Positions 17,503 to 26,349 of a stretch of DNA of 64,000 bases are shown piece after piece. This stretch comes from Chryseotalea sp. WA131a. GTDB taxonomy: Bacteria; Bacteroidota; Bacteroidia; Cytophagales; Cyclobacteriaceae. The notes under the pieces are model-generated. The model was not told where the DNA came from. It worked only from the letters and a program-made list of their open reading frames with translations, and did no database searches. Position 1 is the stretch's first letter. Each line of letters begins with the position of its first letter. The DNA lies in the NCBI GenBank assembly GCA_025370075.1, contig CP073016.1, forward strand, positions 248,001 to 312,000. Reading direction: 5' to 3'. The position numbers and the translations under genes are program-made.

Positions 17503-18330
17503 CTAGTAGTACTCATACTCGTATTTGGAGATTTGTTTCATATTGTCATACGGTTCATACCAAATATTCTCTACTCTGAGATTTTTGTCATTATACGAGG
17601 TTATAAACTTTTGAGTCGGTTGTCCATCGATAGAAAACCTGTGTTCCTCAATTTCATTTCCTCTTTCATCATATTTATACTTCGTCACAAAACGTTTGTT
17701 CTGGACATTGTCTATCACTGACCACTCAACTATTTGATTGGTTTCATTAAACCAATACTTATTTTGATACTTTAAGTCTCCAGATGGCGACAATAAAACT
17801 GATGTATAAGTACGAGCCACCGAATCGTATTGAGATTCTGTCTTGGCAGTTACTTCCCCCTTGTCATTAAAACTAGTAGTTCCATCGTTAGTTGGTTTGT
17901 CCTGAATGTCTTTAATTGAGGATAGTTTTCCGTTTGTGTCGTAATACTTAACTTTTATTAATTTGCCGTTGTCGTCATATTCATACATCAGAGTCTGACG
18001 AATTTGTCCAGAACCATTTTTACTTGTCATTTTCGTTTCCAACCCTTTGTCATTGTACTCAGTTTCGTTTATGATTGTCATGTTTGGGAAATATGTACTA
18101 CTCTTAACCGATTTACCTTTTTTATTATAAATCTCCTCACTTCTTAACTGTCCCTTTTTACTTACTTTCCCTTTGTAATCAACAGGATATACATACATTC
18201 TTACAATCCTTACTCCTTGATTGATTCTATTTTGCTTTACCCTGTCATTTCGCTCTTTGAACGGGTCAATATTTTGTCCGAAGACGTCCAGAAAAAATAA
18301 ACTCAGAATGATAAATAGTCCGTTTCTCAT
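17503..18330 (-). CDS. Secreted YD/RHS-repeat-like protein
   Basis: 275 residues from ATG at 18330 with signal peptide MRNGLFIILSLFFLDVFGQ. The mature part is a run of short beta hairpins of RHS/YD or MORN-like type: YEYDDNGKLIKVKYYDTNG, YKYDERGNEIEEHRF and similar units about every 25-40 residues. The related gene at 57186-57977 has the same plan. Likely an extracellular or periplasmic protein of unknown role. Confidence 0.75.
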   Translation of the reverse strand: MRNGLFIILSLFFLDVFGQNIDPFKERNDRVKQNRINQGVRIVRMYVYPVDYKGKVSKKGQLRSEEIYNKKGKSVKSSTYFPNMTIINETEYNDKGLETKMTSKNGSGQIRQTLMYEYDDNGKLIKVKYYDTNGKLSSIKDIQDKPTNDGTTSFNDKGEVTAKTESQYDSVARTYTSVLLSPSGDLKYQNKYWFNETNQIVEWSVIDNVQNKRFVTKYKYDERGNEIEEHRFSIDGQPTQKFITSYNDKNLRVENIWYEPYDNMKQISKYEYEYY

Positions 18331-18359
18331 ATGATAACTCAGTCGCTCTTTAGCATTGG

Positions 18360-18489
18360 CCACAACGCTAAAGTTTGCGTCAGGGCGGGAATTAAAACCC
18401 GCGCCCTGTCCGCAAGATAAATGAACTAAAAAAACGCGAACCTTACAAGTCACACGTCCGCCCCGCCTTGCGCAAACTTATTGTTGTGC
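18360..18489 (-). repeat. attC23, family F
   Basis: Left core CCACAAC, right core GTTGTGC; arms AAGTTTGCGTCAGGGCGGG / CCGCCTTGCGCAAACTT. Confidence 0.85.
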
Positions 18490-18497
18490 ACAGTTTT

Positions 18498-19142
18498 TTA
18501 ATACTCGATTGTTAATTTTAAGCCCGCAAAATACTCTCTGTGTCCTTGTTTGTTATTGTCAAATGTAAGCGTCATTCCATAGTCCTCTGAAACAGTAAAG
18601 TCAATATTTGATTCTTCGCTAAAAAAGTTAAGATACTTGTCTGTCTGCGAGTTTTTGTAATTGAAATTCACTTTCGTCAATCTCTTTATTCCGTTCTTAT
18701 GATTTTTTGGTTCTTTTTCGTTTTTCTTTTGTCCCTTAAACGGCAGTCTAAAAGTCCATGGTAGCTGAGGTTGATTCTCATTTCTAAGAATTTCAATTGT
18801 CATACCGTTTGGAAAATAGTCCGGCTGATATTCAAATGAATTTTCAAACAGTCCGTTATTGTCGTCACTTTTTACGATGCAAAGTCCGTACGGTGAAAAC
18901 TGGTTTCTTTTATAGTCAGCGCGTTGCCAAAGTCCAATAGGTTTAACTAAGTCACTTTTTATTTCTTGCTCGTTGTGAACCCAAAGTATTTCCAGGAAGA
19001 AATTGTCAAAGTAAAACTTTCTATTTGTAGTTCCTTGTCCCACGTGAACTCTATTGCTGCCCTCAACGAGTCCAAACTCTACAAGTTTGTCAGCAATTTT
19101 GCCGTTGTCGTCTGTGAATATAAAAATGTGGTCAATGTCCAT
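18498..19142 (-). CDS. Glyoxalase-like (VOC superfamily) protein
   Basis: 214 residues. The N-terminus MDIDHIFIFTDDNGKIADKL followed by RKFYFDNFFLEILWV is the betaalphabeta-betabeta module of glyoxalase-like domains, with H5 and E52 as possible metal ligands. It resembles the Glyoxalase_3-type family found as single-domain proteins. Substrate unknown. Confidence 0.75.
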   Translation of the reverse strand: MDIDHIFIFTDDNGKIADKLVEFGLVEGSNRVHVGQGTTNRKFYFDNFFLEILWVHNEQEIKSDLVKPIGLWQRADYKRNQFSPYGLCIVKSDDNNGLFENSFEYQPDYFPNGMTIEILRNENQPQLPWTFRLPFKGQKKNEKEPKNHKNGIKRLTKVNFNYKNSQTDKYLNFFSEESNIDFTVSEDYGMTLTFDNNKQGHREYFAGLKLTIEY

Positions 19143-19176
19143 TTATAGTTAAGTCTACTCGTCAATAAAAAATTGT

Positions 19177-19306
19177 GCACAACGTTTGGCTTGTGGAAGG
19201 CGGGCAGTTAAAACCTTCGCCCTATCCAATGTGATAAAGATAAATAAAGAACTGCAAACTTCAATGACGCACAGTCCCGCACGCTTGCCACAAGCTTTTG
19301 TTATGT
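19177..19306 (-). repeat. attC24, family E
   Basis: Left core GCACAAC, right core GTTATGT; left arm has GGAAGGCGGGC and right arm GCACGCTTGCC, so the stem carries uncompensated changes. Confidence 0.85.
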
Positions 19307-19323
19307 GCTGTAACTTCTTGTCT

Positions 19324-20004
19324 TTAGTCATGGCTAACAAGAGTCTCAATTTTTTTCTTTGTCCGCGAAAAATAGATCATAGAGCCGCCTTCATCACAGT
19401 CGTAACAAGCGATGTCCGCTACTACTATTGTCGTGTCAGACAATATTTCTTTCAATACAGTTTTGTCCACGTCATCCCATCCGTTAAGTTGTTCTAAAAC
19501 TTCTTTCGTCACAAAAGTCCCATCGAAAAAATGATCAATTCTCTTTTTTATATGTCGATCATACTGCTTTTGAGTCAATGACATTTTATATTTTTTTAGA
19601 TACTGATCATATGAACCTTGCTCAGCAGTAGGAACAGAATCCGGCACAAAAACTCCTCGAGTAAAATAAAATGAATCAAAAACTTGCTCATAAATCACAA
19701 CACCTTCACTAGTAATGATTTTAAAATCGGATTTTGAGTTGTTAATTAAACCAGGATAAATTGTGAGCTGGAAAATGTCCTTTGTTTTGTTTTCAGAGAA
19801 GTAAAAAGATTTTGAAATTTCTAAAGTATCATTTAACTTGTACTTCAAATCTTCTCTGGAATCATCGTATTTTAAGCTACCACCCGCATTGATATTTGAA
19901 CTGTCCTGCTGAATTGTGTCAGCCGTATTTTTTGAATCATTATTTGTTTGTCCACCACAGCTGGTTAAAAGAAGGCTTACTGCAGCAACACGTAGATATT
20001 TCAT
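19324..20004 (-). CDS. Predicted lipoprotein
   Basis: 226 residues with signal MKYLRVAAVSLLLTSC (lipobox Cys16) and a Ser/Asn-rich linker (GGQTNNDSKNTADTIQQDSS). The mature domain has no recognised motif; it ends with paired cysteines in IACYDCDEGG. Few GTC triplets. Confidence 0.75.
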   Translation of the reverse strand: MKYLRVAAVSLLLTSCGGQTNNDSKNTADTIQQDSSNINAGGSLKYDDSREDLKYKLNDTLEISKSFYFSENKTKDIFQLTIYPGLINNSKSDFKIITSEGVVIYEQVFDSFYFTRGVFVPDSVPTAEQGSYDQYLKKYKMSLTQKQYDRHIKKRIDHFFDGTFVTKEVLEQLNGWDDVDKTVLKEILSDTTIVVADIACYDCDEGGSMIYFSRTKKKIETLVSHD

Positions 20005-20035
20005 ACTCTTTATTTTATAGGTGGTCGGTTATAGC

Positions 20036-20166
20036 ACATAACGCTAAAGTTTGCGCAGGGCGGGAATTTAAAACCTGCGTTCTCTCCCACATGATAAAAG
20101 AACTAAATAACCACCGACTTTGCAAGCCACACGTCCGCCCCGCCTTGCGCAAACTTGTTGTTGGCG
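20036..20166 (-). repeat. attC25, family F
   Basis: Left core ACATAAC, right core GTTGGCG; stem AAGTTTGCGCAGGGCGGG / CCCCGCCTTGCGCAAACTT. Confidence 0.85.
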
Positions 20167-20174
20167 GGTCGTTG

Positions 20175-20672
20175 TTACCTCCTTTTCCTTTTATAATATT
20201 GAATAAAGGCCTCCGTGAAGTCTTTACAGTCGTCACAATAAAGTATTGATTTCTTGTCAGGCGCGCAAACCAAATGATTGTCGTAGGAGAATTGTTTTAA
20301 TTCTTTCATGATAACGAGTTTGAGATTTATTTCGGTATTCTCCCTCGTCCTCTCTATTTCTCTTTTTGCGTAATCTTGAAAATCTCCGATCTTCTTTTGA
20401 AATTCATTTACTTTGTCCTCTAACTTCCTCTTGAAACTTGAGTCGGACATTAAGGTCTGAGGGTAATCACCATCAAAATATTTTTTTATATCGTAAGCTA
20501 GAGAGGCAAGAGTGTCATTTAATTGCTTTGTTCGTTCACCAACTTCTCTTTGTCCAGCAGCATATTGAGGGAATATCATTTTAGCTTTTTCGTAGTCGAT
20601 GTAGCCCTGACCTGTCTGTCCATTGACGATCTGTCCAAATAGCAGTCCTAAGATTAATAGTTTCATCTTCAT
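20175..20672 (-). CDS. OmpH/Skp-like periplasmic protein
   Basis: 165 residues from ATG at 20672 (a second Met follows two codons later). Signal peptide ends ...VNGQTGQG. The text GYIDYEKAKMIFPQYAAGQ followed by a long charged helical region matches the OmpH/Skp chaperone plan, whose coiled-coil tentacles hold unfolded outer-membrane proteins. Two Cys pairs near the C-terminus (CAPDK, CDDCK) are unusual for Skp. Confidence 0.65.
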   Translation of the reverse strand: MKMKLLILGLLFGQIVNGQTGQGYIDYEKAKMIFPQYAAGQREVGERTKQLNDTLASLAYDIKKYFDGDYPQTLMSDSSFKRKLEDKVNEFQKKIGDFQDYAKREIERTRENTEINLKLVIMKELKQFSYDNHLVCAPDKKSILYCDDCKDFTEAFIQYYKRKRR

Positions 20673-20684
20673 TTTTACAATGCC

Positions 20685-20815
20685 CGCCAACGGTTAGGCT
20701 TGCAGAAGGCGGGCAATTAAAAACCTACGCCTTCTCCCACGTGATAAAATAAATGAAACGCACTGAACTTTCCTAACGCACACTCCGCCCGCTTTTCTGC
20801 AAGCTAGTGTTATGG
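20685..20815 (-). repeat. attC26, family D
   Basis: Left core CGCCAAC, right core GTTATGG; variant with CAAGCTAGTGTTATGG. Joined to R copy 4. Confidence 0.9.
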
Positions 20816-21179
20816 CCAGTTTGCAACCGAGCTTAGGTTTTAATATCGGCCCTAGCAAAAGAAAATATCGTCCACCGAGAAGTCTCGCGAGCAATTCGTC
20901 CAGCGAAAGAGTTTGGTCGTCCGCCAGAAAGTGTCGTTAAGAGTTGTCGCGCGAGAATGGGTCGACCGATTGTAAATGTTTCGGAGTCGGGTCGTTAACG
21001 AGCAAAAAAAGTCCACAAAGAAAAAAGTTTAAACAAGTGCGGCTTTGATTTTTAGATTTCCGGTCAGTCGTTTGAAGAAAAGTCCGCGTAATGTTTATGA
21101 ATTGTTAGCGAGCAGAAGTCAGTCGTCTATTAATTTGGCGGCACCGAAATTCTGGAGGAGCACTCGTCCCGCAAATTGG
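20816..21179 (-). mobile_element. ORF-less R cassette, copy 4
   Basis: Apparently identical, attC included, to copies 5 (30867-31230) and 13 (58137-58500): three near-exact copies over 38 kb indicate recent duplication. Confidence 0.85.
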
Positions 21180-21308
21180 CCATAACGTTTGTGTTTCTGC
21201 AGTGGTGCGCTTCCGAAGCCGCGTCCTGTCCCCGACACCAAGCGTTGAACGAAGATATAAACTTTGGATGACACTTCACCGCACCATTGAAGAAACATTT
21301 TGTTGGCG
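21180..21308 (-). repeat. attC27, family C
   Basis: Left core CCATAAC, right core GTTGGCG; left arm CTGCAGTGG against right arm CCATTGAAG gives an imperfect stem tip. Confidence 0.85.
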
Positions 21309-21454
21309 GCTGCTGGCATTGATTTTCAACATCGTCTACGAAGTCGAAACTTGTCCACTGTGAATAAACTTGTAACGAAGTTTTTCTCGAAATATTTCTT
21401 GTCTGTCTGCGAAATTGAATTTACTTACATGTTGAGATATGTCCGCAAAGCCAT

Positions 21455-22114
21455 TTAATGCAGTTCAATCTTTACTATAAAATTTGGGTGAGAATATTCT
21501 GCTTGTCCACTTTCATAAATTTGTTGAGCGATTTCTATAGACTCAAAACCTGTCGCAACATTTTTAACTTTAAAATATTGAGTAGAATACTTTGCATTAA
21601 TCAATTCCAGATTCTTTGTCTCGGCATAATCTTTAAAGTCAGATTCCGAAACAATATTCTCGTCATGCTTTGTTAGAACTTCACTTAAAACAACAAAATA
21701 TGAATTTGGGTCGTTCTCATTTGTGTAAAATATTGGGGTAGCTGAAAATATTTCATCGTCTTTGTTTAATTCTTTTAAGTAATCATTGACTTGAGTGCAG
21801 TCAGTCAAGGTTTCATTGATTCTTCCCCAAATTTCATGGTAGTTATTGTTACCTGCTTTGGTGCTATTGGTTATGAAGGGATATTTACTCAATATAGAAT
21901 CTGCTAACCCTTTTGTTACTTCTTCTTGTTTAAACACAATATAAATCTCGGACAATGATTGTTTTCCAAGATATATTTTCCCTCCTCCCGAATAGTAGAA
22001 ATTTCCATTGTCTGCGCATAATCTAATTTTTGATTTCGGTTCATCTTTTTCACATGAGATTAATAGTGTAAATCCTATGGTTGCGAATATGAAGAATACA
22101 CGTAATCTTTTCAT
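21455..22114 (-). CDS. Lipoprotein resembling a stand-alone subtilase propeptide
   Basis: 219 residues from ATG at 22114; lipobox at ISC (Cys about 20). The C-terminal half reads like the N-terminal propeptide of Bacteroidota S8 peptidases: YSTQYFKVKNVATGFESIEI, then A-Q-Q-I-Y-E-S-G, then YSHPNFIVK. No protease domain follows; the gene ends at the last strand. A free prodomain could act as a protease inhibitor or chaperone (inference). Few GTC triplets. About 145 bp downstream to attC27 are empty. Confidence 0.7.
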   Translation of the reverse strand: MKRLRVFFIFATIGFTLLISCEKDEPKSKIRLCADNGNFYYSGGGKIYLGKQSLSEIYIVFKQEEVTKGLADSILSKYPFITNSTKAGNNNYHEIWGRINETLTDCTQVNDYLKELNKDDEIFSATPIFYTNENDPNSYFVVLSEVLTKHDENIVSESDFKDYAETKNLELINAKYSTQYFKVKNVATGFESIEIAQQIYESGQAEYSHPNFIVKIELH

Positions 22115-22234
22115 TATTTCTTTTTTGTCGTTAGACACACATTATTGTCAAATGGTTGTTAACCCTTTCAATTTTACGTCACGAAGCTAATTCTTTCAGT
22201 TTAACGCTCTCTTTTTGCTGTGCGCGCCAGTTGC

Positions 22235-22364
22235 CGCCAACGTTTAGCTTATTGCTGGCGGGCAATTAAAACCTACGCCCTGTCCAACGAGATAAAGATA
22301 AATAAAGAACCACAAACTTCAATGACGCACAGTCCCGCCCGCTTGCAATAAGCTTTTGTTGGGC
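22235..22364 (-). repeat. attC28, family G
   Basis: Left core CGCCAAC, right core GTTGGGC; arms AGCTTATTGCTGGCGGGC / GCCCGCTTGCAATAAGCT. Confidence 0.9.
22293..22322 (-). promoter_or_regulatory. Promoter-like motif inside attC28
   Basis: TTG (22320-22322), 19-bp spacer, TATCTTTA (22293-22300); representative of family G, directed at the propeptide-like lipoprotein gene. Confidence 0.45.
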
Positions 22365-22375
22365 GCTGGCCATTA

Positions 22376-22831
22376 TCACTTGGTCTTTATTCCTTGTCCA
22401 ATCTGAAATGATTCAAAGTGAGCAATATAAATTATCCAGTCCCAGTTCTTATGAATAACAACAAGGTCGTCCGATGAAGGATAAAAGAAGTCGTCCCAAT
22501 TGTCTGTAAATGTTTTCAAGTCGATTAAAAGAGTATGTTGCGCTGAAAACCAAGTCAACACAATGTTGTCATTTGTTTGCGCTAATTCTTTCAATCTTTT
22601 AGTTACCGAGTCGTAATTGTCGGCAAACTCTATTGTTTCAAAAGTATCGAACCTGTCCTTGTTAAGTGCGTAGTCCGTAATAAAATTGCCCGTATTAAGT
22701 CTGTCCCAAATTAAACTCGCTGCTGCTTCGTCAATGACTTTGATTTTGTTTAGGACGTCTAACTTGTCGTCAAAACGCCAGTAAATGTGCGGCTTGTCAA
22801 AGGTTATATGTTTCTCTAAATCGTTTATCAC
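22376..22831 (-). CDS. Hypothetical acidic protein with probable GTG start
   Basis: The open frame continues through attC29, but a cassette-borne start must lie left of 22854; GTG at 22829-22831, preceded by AAGGACAGACAA, is the best candidate and gives about 151 residues (VINDLEKHITFDKPHIYW...). Rich in Asp and aromatic residues, the type seen in small immunity-like proteins, but no family is recognised. GAC-rich. Confidence 0.6.
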   Translation of the reverse strand: MINDLEKHITFDKPHIYWRFDDKLDVLNKIKVIDEAAASLIWDRLNTGNFITDYALNKDRFDTFETIEFADNYDSVTKRLKELAQTNDNIVLTWFSAQHTLLIDLKTFTDNWDDFFYPSSDDLVVIHKNWDWIIYIAHFESFQIGQGIKTK

Positions 22832-22853
22832 TTGTCTGTCCTTAACGGCTTGC

Positions 22854-22985
22854 GCCCAACGACAAATGTTTGCGTCAGTGGCTGGATTAAAAGTAAATAA
22901 TTGTCGAACGAAATAAAAACAAACTATGAAAAACAAAACTATGATTACCGATTCACCCAGCCATTGCGCAAACATGGTGTTATGG
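22854..22985 (-). repeat. attC29, singleton type
   Basis: Left core GCCCAAC, right core GTTATGG; arms AATGTTTGCGTCAGTGGCTGG / CCAGCCATTGCGCAAACAT. Confidence 0.8.
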
Positions 22986-23202
22986 GTTAGTGCCGCCTTG
23001 CACAAAATTAAGCACGGATGGCTTGGCGTTGGTCAGCGAGGTGGAAAGCGCGGCCATGCCATTGGTGCGGATTCGAAGCCTGAAAAACAATGGAAAAAAG
23101 TTTATGAATTTGTCAATAAGGATGATTATGATAATGAATTTGGCTGGGTTGTCGAATACGGATTTTATTCAATTGAAGAATACTTTTTTTTGAAAGGTCG
23201 GA
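22986..23202. other. Non-coding segment at 3' side of cassette 29
   Basis: GC-rich for the first 90 bases (TGCCGCCTTGC..., GGCATGGCC), then AT-rich. A plus-strand reading KPEKQWKKVYEFVNKDDYD... is open to 23285 and looks protein-like but has no credible start, so it may be a gene remnant. Confidence 0.35.
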
Positions 23203-23685
23203 CTATTCAGTTTGAGCTGGATTCTTTCCTTGGCCAAGGAAATCAAGCAGCAAGTCAGAACTTTTCGGAAAAGTCATTCTTATAAAACCATTTTTTTCAT
23301 CTTCACTTTTAAAGTCAGCGTTTTGTAAGTAGAAAAGGATGAAGTCACCATATTCTTTAATGATGTCATTATATTTTGGAATTATTTGTCGCTCAAGAAC
23401 AGCACCCCATTCCTTTCCTAATTTATTATTTGTATCTAAAATTAGACGTCTTCTAAAGGCTTCGTTTTCTTGTTCCATTAACTTCTTTTTTGTTTCCAAT
23501 AATTTTAAAACATTGTTAGGCTCGATTATCTGCGTTAACTGCTTAAAAAGTGTCGTGTATTTTTCTAATTCATTTAGTTTTTCTGATTGGTCTTTGATGA
23601 TTTGTCGTTGGTGTCTAACCATATAAATTAACCAACTACTGCCTATTAGCGAGGTCAAAATGTTTATGATGATAAGAATTTCCAT
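23203..23685 (-). CDS. Membrane-anchored coiled-coil protein
   Basis: 160 residues: an N-terminal transmembrane helix (MEILIIINILTSLIGSSWLI), then a long heptad-like region (about 25-95: RQIIKDQSEKLNELEKY ... LLETKKKLMEQENEAF), then a compact C-terminal part. Low GTC content. Its cassette also holds two GC-rich hairpins upstream. No family recognised. Confidence 0.65.
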   Translation of the reverse strand: MEILIIINILTSLIGSSWLIYMVRHQRQIIKDQSEKLNELEKYTTLFKQLTQIIEPNNVLKLLETKKKLMEQENEAFRRRLILDTNNKLGKEWGAVLERQIIPKYNDIIKEYGDFILFYLQNADFKSEDEKNGFIRMTFPKSSDLLLDFLGQGKNPAQTE

Positions 23686-23732
23686 ATTTTTTATTTACTT
23701 TTTTAATAGTCTTTCTTGTGCGTCTGCAAAGG

Positions 23733-23868
23733 TTGGCTCTTTTGCTTGCTTTGGTGTCGCGTGGCATTTGCGCGGCAAGCAAATGTGCCAATGCGCGCTG
23801 GTCTGTCCCCGTGCGCTGGCTTGCCTTGCATGTGCGTTGGCACGTGTCCGTCCGCGGGGGCAAGGCAA
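23733..23868. repeat. GC-rich tandem hairpins H2a/H2b
   Basis: H2a: TTGGC (23733-23737) with GCCAA (23787-23791), inner TTGCTTGC (23742-23749) with GCAAGCAA (23775-23782). H2b: TTGCCTTGC (23821-23829) with GCAAGGCAA (23860-23868). Upstream of the coiled-coil gene at 23685; same plan as the element at 39957-40080. Confidence 0.6.
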
Positions 23869-23894
23869 CTCTGCGGGCAGTCAGGCGGCATTAC

Positions 23895-24025
23895 CCATAA
23901 CGACAAGTGTTTATGACGGCTGCGGCTTTCGAAGCGCATAACTGTCCCACGTGCCGGAACGAAATATAAAAACTAAACTTCAAATAAACACGTCACCCGC
24001 AGCTGGCATAAACACAATGTTGGCA
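23895..24025 (-). repeat. attC30, type related to attC11
   Basis: Left core CCATAAC, right core GTTGGCA; arms GTGTTTATGACGGCTGCGG / CCGCAGCTGGCATAAACAC. Confidence 0.85.
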
Positions 24026-24032
24026 GTAGTTG

Positions 24033-24812
24033 TTATTTCTCGTTCAAATATTTTTCTATAAAGTCGTTCATTATTTTTCGTTCAGTTGTCGTTGCGTCAT
24101 CGTCCATGCTGCTATGATTTATTTGTGTTTGTTGAATTACTATTCCATATTTTATTTGCTCGTCAATAGTCGGTAAAACTTGTTCGTCTGCTGGAAAATC
24201 GTTTGAGCGTAATGTGTAAACTTTAGGTTTAGAAATTCTTGGCAAGGGCATTCTTCTATTGTCCATTGAAATAATTTTATATGCCAACTCTGGATGTTTG
24301 TGAGCAAATAAAACTGTCATATCGGCTCCATTAGAATGTCCAATTAAAGTTAGGCGTTGATAGTCTAAATCAGGCTTTATCTCTTTCATTTTTTTTAGCA
24401 CAAACAAAATGTTTTCAGCACCTCTTTCCCAATTTGATCTTCTTGTTATTTGCAAATTCCCGTCCATTGGCAAAAGTTCATCTGTCGGCAATTCGTGTTG
24501 AATGCTTACAACATAATACCCTTTTGATGCTAAATTTTCTGTCAAGTAGGAGTAACACAAGTTGTCGCCACCTTTATTTTGTCCGTAGCCATGGCTAAAA
24601 ATAACAACTTGCTGATTTTTAATTCTCTTGTCAGGTTTAGGTTGGAAAAACGCAACAGGTATTTTTCTGTTACGAGAATTGTCAAACATTTCTAAACTGT
24701 CCAACCTGAAGTCATATGTTTTTGTGTCTAAATGTAACGTTGATGAAGGTTTATTTGTCAAGCAACTTGTCAGGAGTAGAGTTACTGAAAAAATAAAGAA
24801 AATTTGTTTCAT
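24033..24812 (-). CDS. Alpha/beta-hydrolase lipoprotein
   Basis: 259 residues; signal with lipobox LTSC (Cys17). Oxyanion-hole motif SHGYGQNKGG about 73-82 and nucleophile S160 in GHSNG identify a dienelactone-hydrolase/PAF-acetylhydrolase-like enzyme; the catalytic His is probably H227-228 region (QINHSSM). Predicted outer-membrane-attached esterase, substrate unknown. Moderately low GTC content. Confidence 0.8.
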   Translation of the reverse strand: MKQIFFIFSVTLLLTSCLTNKPSSTLHLDTKTYDFRLDSLEMFDNSRNRKIPVAFFQPKPDKRIKNQQVVIFSHGYGQNKGGDNLCYSYLTENLASKGYYVVSIQHELPTDELLPMDGNLQITRRSNWERGAENILFVLKKMKEIKPDLDYQRLTLIGHSNGADMTVLFAHKHPELAYKIISMDNRRMPLPRISKPKVYTLRSNDFPADEQVLPTIDEQIKYGIVIQQTQINHSSMDDDATTTERKIMNDFIEKYLNEK

Positions 24813-24856
24813 TTAATATTTGTCCTATGTCAATGCGGTCGGCTCGTTACAATTAC

Positions 24857-24986
24857 TGCCAACGTGAGTATTTGCGTTCGAGCGGGGCTTCCGAAGCCAC
24901 GCGCTGTCCCCGACACCGAACGCATTAAAGATACGAAAACGTTGGATTACTCGTCAACCCCGCTTGACGCAAATACATTGTTGGCA
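24857..24986 (-). repeat. attC31, family A
   Basis: Left core TGCCAAC, right core GTTGGCA; closes the NTF2-like cassette. Confidence 0.9.
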
Positions 24987-25018
24987 CTCGTTTCTTTCAC
25001 CGTCCCAGTTTAAAATAC

Positions 25019-25432
25019 TCAAAATCGTTTCCAACTAAAGTTCTTGGGTAGGCAATATATTTCGAGTATTTTATGTCCTCTAAATTTAAAAATTAAGTAT
25101 TGGTCGACAGGCTCGGATTTAAAACCTCTTAGACTCTGTTCAACAATATAGATGTCATTTATTTCAGTCTTTCCCAGAATTGTAATTTCTCCGCTCATTT
25201 CTTTGGATTTAAATGCGTCTAAGTGAGTTTTTTCTATTTCTGATTTTGACTTTTCCCTAATCATGTCTGGAAATGCTACTATTTTGGCTGAGTCGTCAAA
25301 AAGAGCTACAAATTTTTCTATGTCCCTCTTGTTAAATGAGTCAACATACTCTTTAATAATGTCATCTTTACTTTGTCCGAATGCAAACATTGTCAGTGTT
25401 AGAAGTGGAGCCAATGTAAAACTAGTCTTCAT
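25019..25432 (-). CDS. Secreted NTF2/SnoaL-like protein
   Basis: 137 residues from ATG at 25432, which opens a signal peptide ending FAFGQ. The mature part (DDIIKEYVDSFNKRDIEKFVALFDDSAKI...) has the helix-helix-helix-strand start of the NTF2-like/SnoaL fold, used for small-molecule binding or isomerase roles. The frame upstream to 25528 is attC32. Function unknown. Confidence 0.75.
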   Translation of the reverse strand: MKTSFTLAPLLTLTMFAFGQSKDDIIKEYVDSFNKRDIEKFVALFDDSAKIVAFPDMIREKSKSEIEKTHLDAFKSKEMSGEITILGKTEINDIYIVEQSLRGFKSEPVDQYLIFKFRGHKILEIYCLPKNFSWKRF

Positions 25433-25469
25433 GTAGTATTGTCGTAATTGTTCCTTGTCCAGAAATGAG

Positions 25470-25599
25470 TGCCAACGTTTGTGTTTCTTCAGTGGTGCGC
25501 TTGCGAAGCCGCGTCCTGTCCCCGACACTAAACGTGGAACGAAGATATAAACTTATAGCTTACACGTCACCGCACCATTGAAGAAACATTTTGTTAGCG
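25470..25599 (-). repeat. attC32, family C
   Basis: Left core TGCCAAC, right core GTTAGCG; the right core supplies the stop of gene 25594-26211. Confidence 0.9.
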
Positions 25600-26211
25600 G
25601 CCGGTTTTAAACGTCACCAATTCCGTTCTCCGTCCGTAGTTTAGTCTGGCGTTAATTGAGTCAGTCGTTGCACCTAGTATTTCTATTCCTTTTATTTCTC
25701 CGTCCCTGTATTCTGTTTTTCCAATTTCTTTTTCAGTCAGCCAGTTCTTTTCAATCAAAATAATTTGTCGGGGAGCCATAGGTCCGCTATTATTCCTTAA
25801 TTCAAACTTGTGGTCTTTGTAGTAAGTCTCAGGTAATATTAATGAAACCAAAAATGGACTTGCAAACAATACAAACATTATCCTGTCAATGAGAAATGTT
25901 GTCGCTGCGATTAGTGGATAGAACAAGTAAGTACCGAAGTAAATTTTAGCCAAAATAGTTCTTCCTTTAAATAAGGCAAAAAATAGTCCACCGCTGATAA
26001 ATAATCCCCAGAAAACAATTCTGTCGAAATATATTCCCCTGAAAGTCAGTCCGCCTGTCGTGAGTAATATTATCTGAATGATAGTCAGTCCCACGAAAAC
26101 AATGTGTCCGCGTACCAAAATGGTTCTGAAAGTTGTCGGCCAGTCCTTCTTAACGAAATTCAACACTAATGTCGTTACGTAAATTAGTCCAAGTACAATT
26201 GCTGTCTCCAT
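25594..26211 (-). CDS. Multi-pass membrane protein ending in attC
   Basis: 205 residues from ATG at 26211, with about five transmembrane segments in the first 130 residues and a polar C-terminal domain (about 140-205) rich in beta pattern. The final codons GGC CGC TAA use the attC32 core. No family recognised. Confidence 0.7.
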   Translation of the reverse strand: METAIVLGLIYVTTLVLNFVKKDWPTTFRTILVRGHIVFVGLTIIQIILLTTGGLTFRGIYFDRIVFWGLFISGGLFFALFKGRTILAKIYFGTYLFYPLIAATTFLIDRIMFVLFASPFLVSLILPETYYKDHKFELRNNSGPMAPRQIILIEKNWLTEKEIGKTEYRDGEIKGIEILGATTDSINARLNYGRRTELVTFKTGR

Positions 26212-26220
26212 AAAACTGGC

Positions 26221-26349
26221 CGCTAACGTAAATATTTGCGATCGGGCGGGAATTTGGAACTGCGTCCTGTCCCACACACCGAATGGAATTAAGATAACAA
26301 AACTTTGAACCACACGTCAACCCCGCCTGGCGCAAATATATTGTTATAA
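26221..26349 (-). repeat. attC33, family B
   Basis: Left core CGCTAAC, right core GTTATAA; the right core supplies the stop TAA of gene 26344-27201. Confidence 0.9.

Noticed and set aside
22926..23285. Plus-strand 119-codon frame
   Set aside because: Starts inside attC29 and overlaps the minus-strand coiled-coil gene end; protein-like in part but with no credible start. Recorded only as a possible remnant.
23703..23941. Four overlapping frames in the GC-rich segment
   Set aside because: Open on both strands because of high GC and lack of stops; the segment is explained by paired hairpins.
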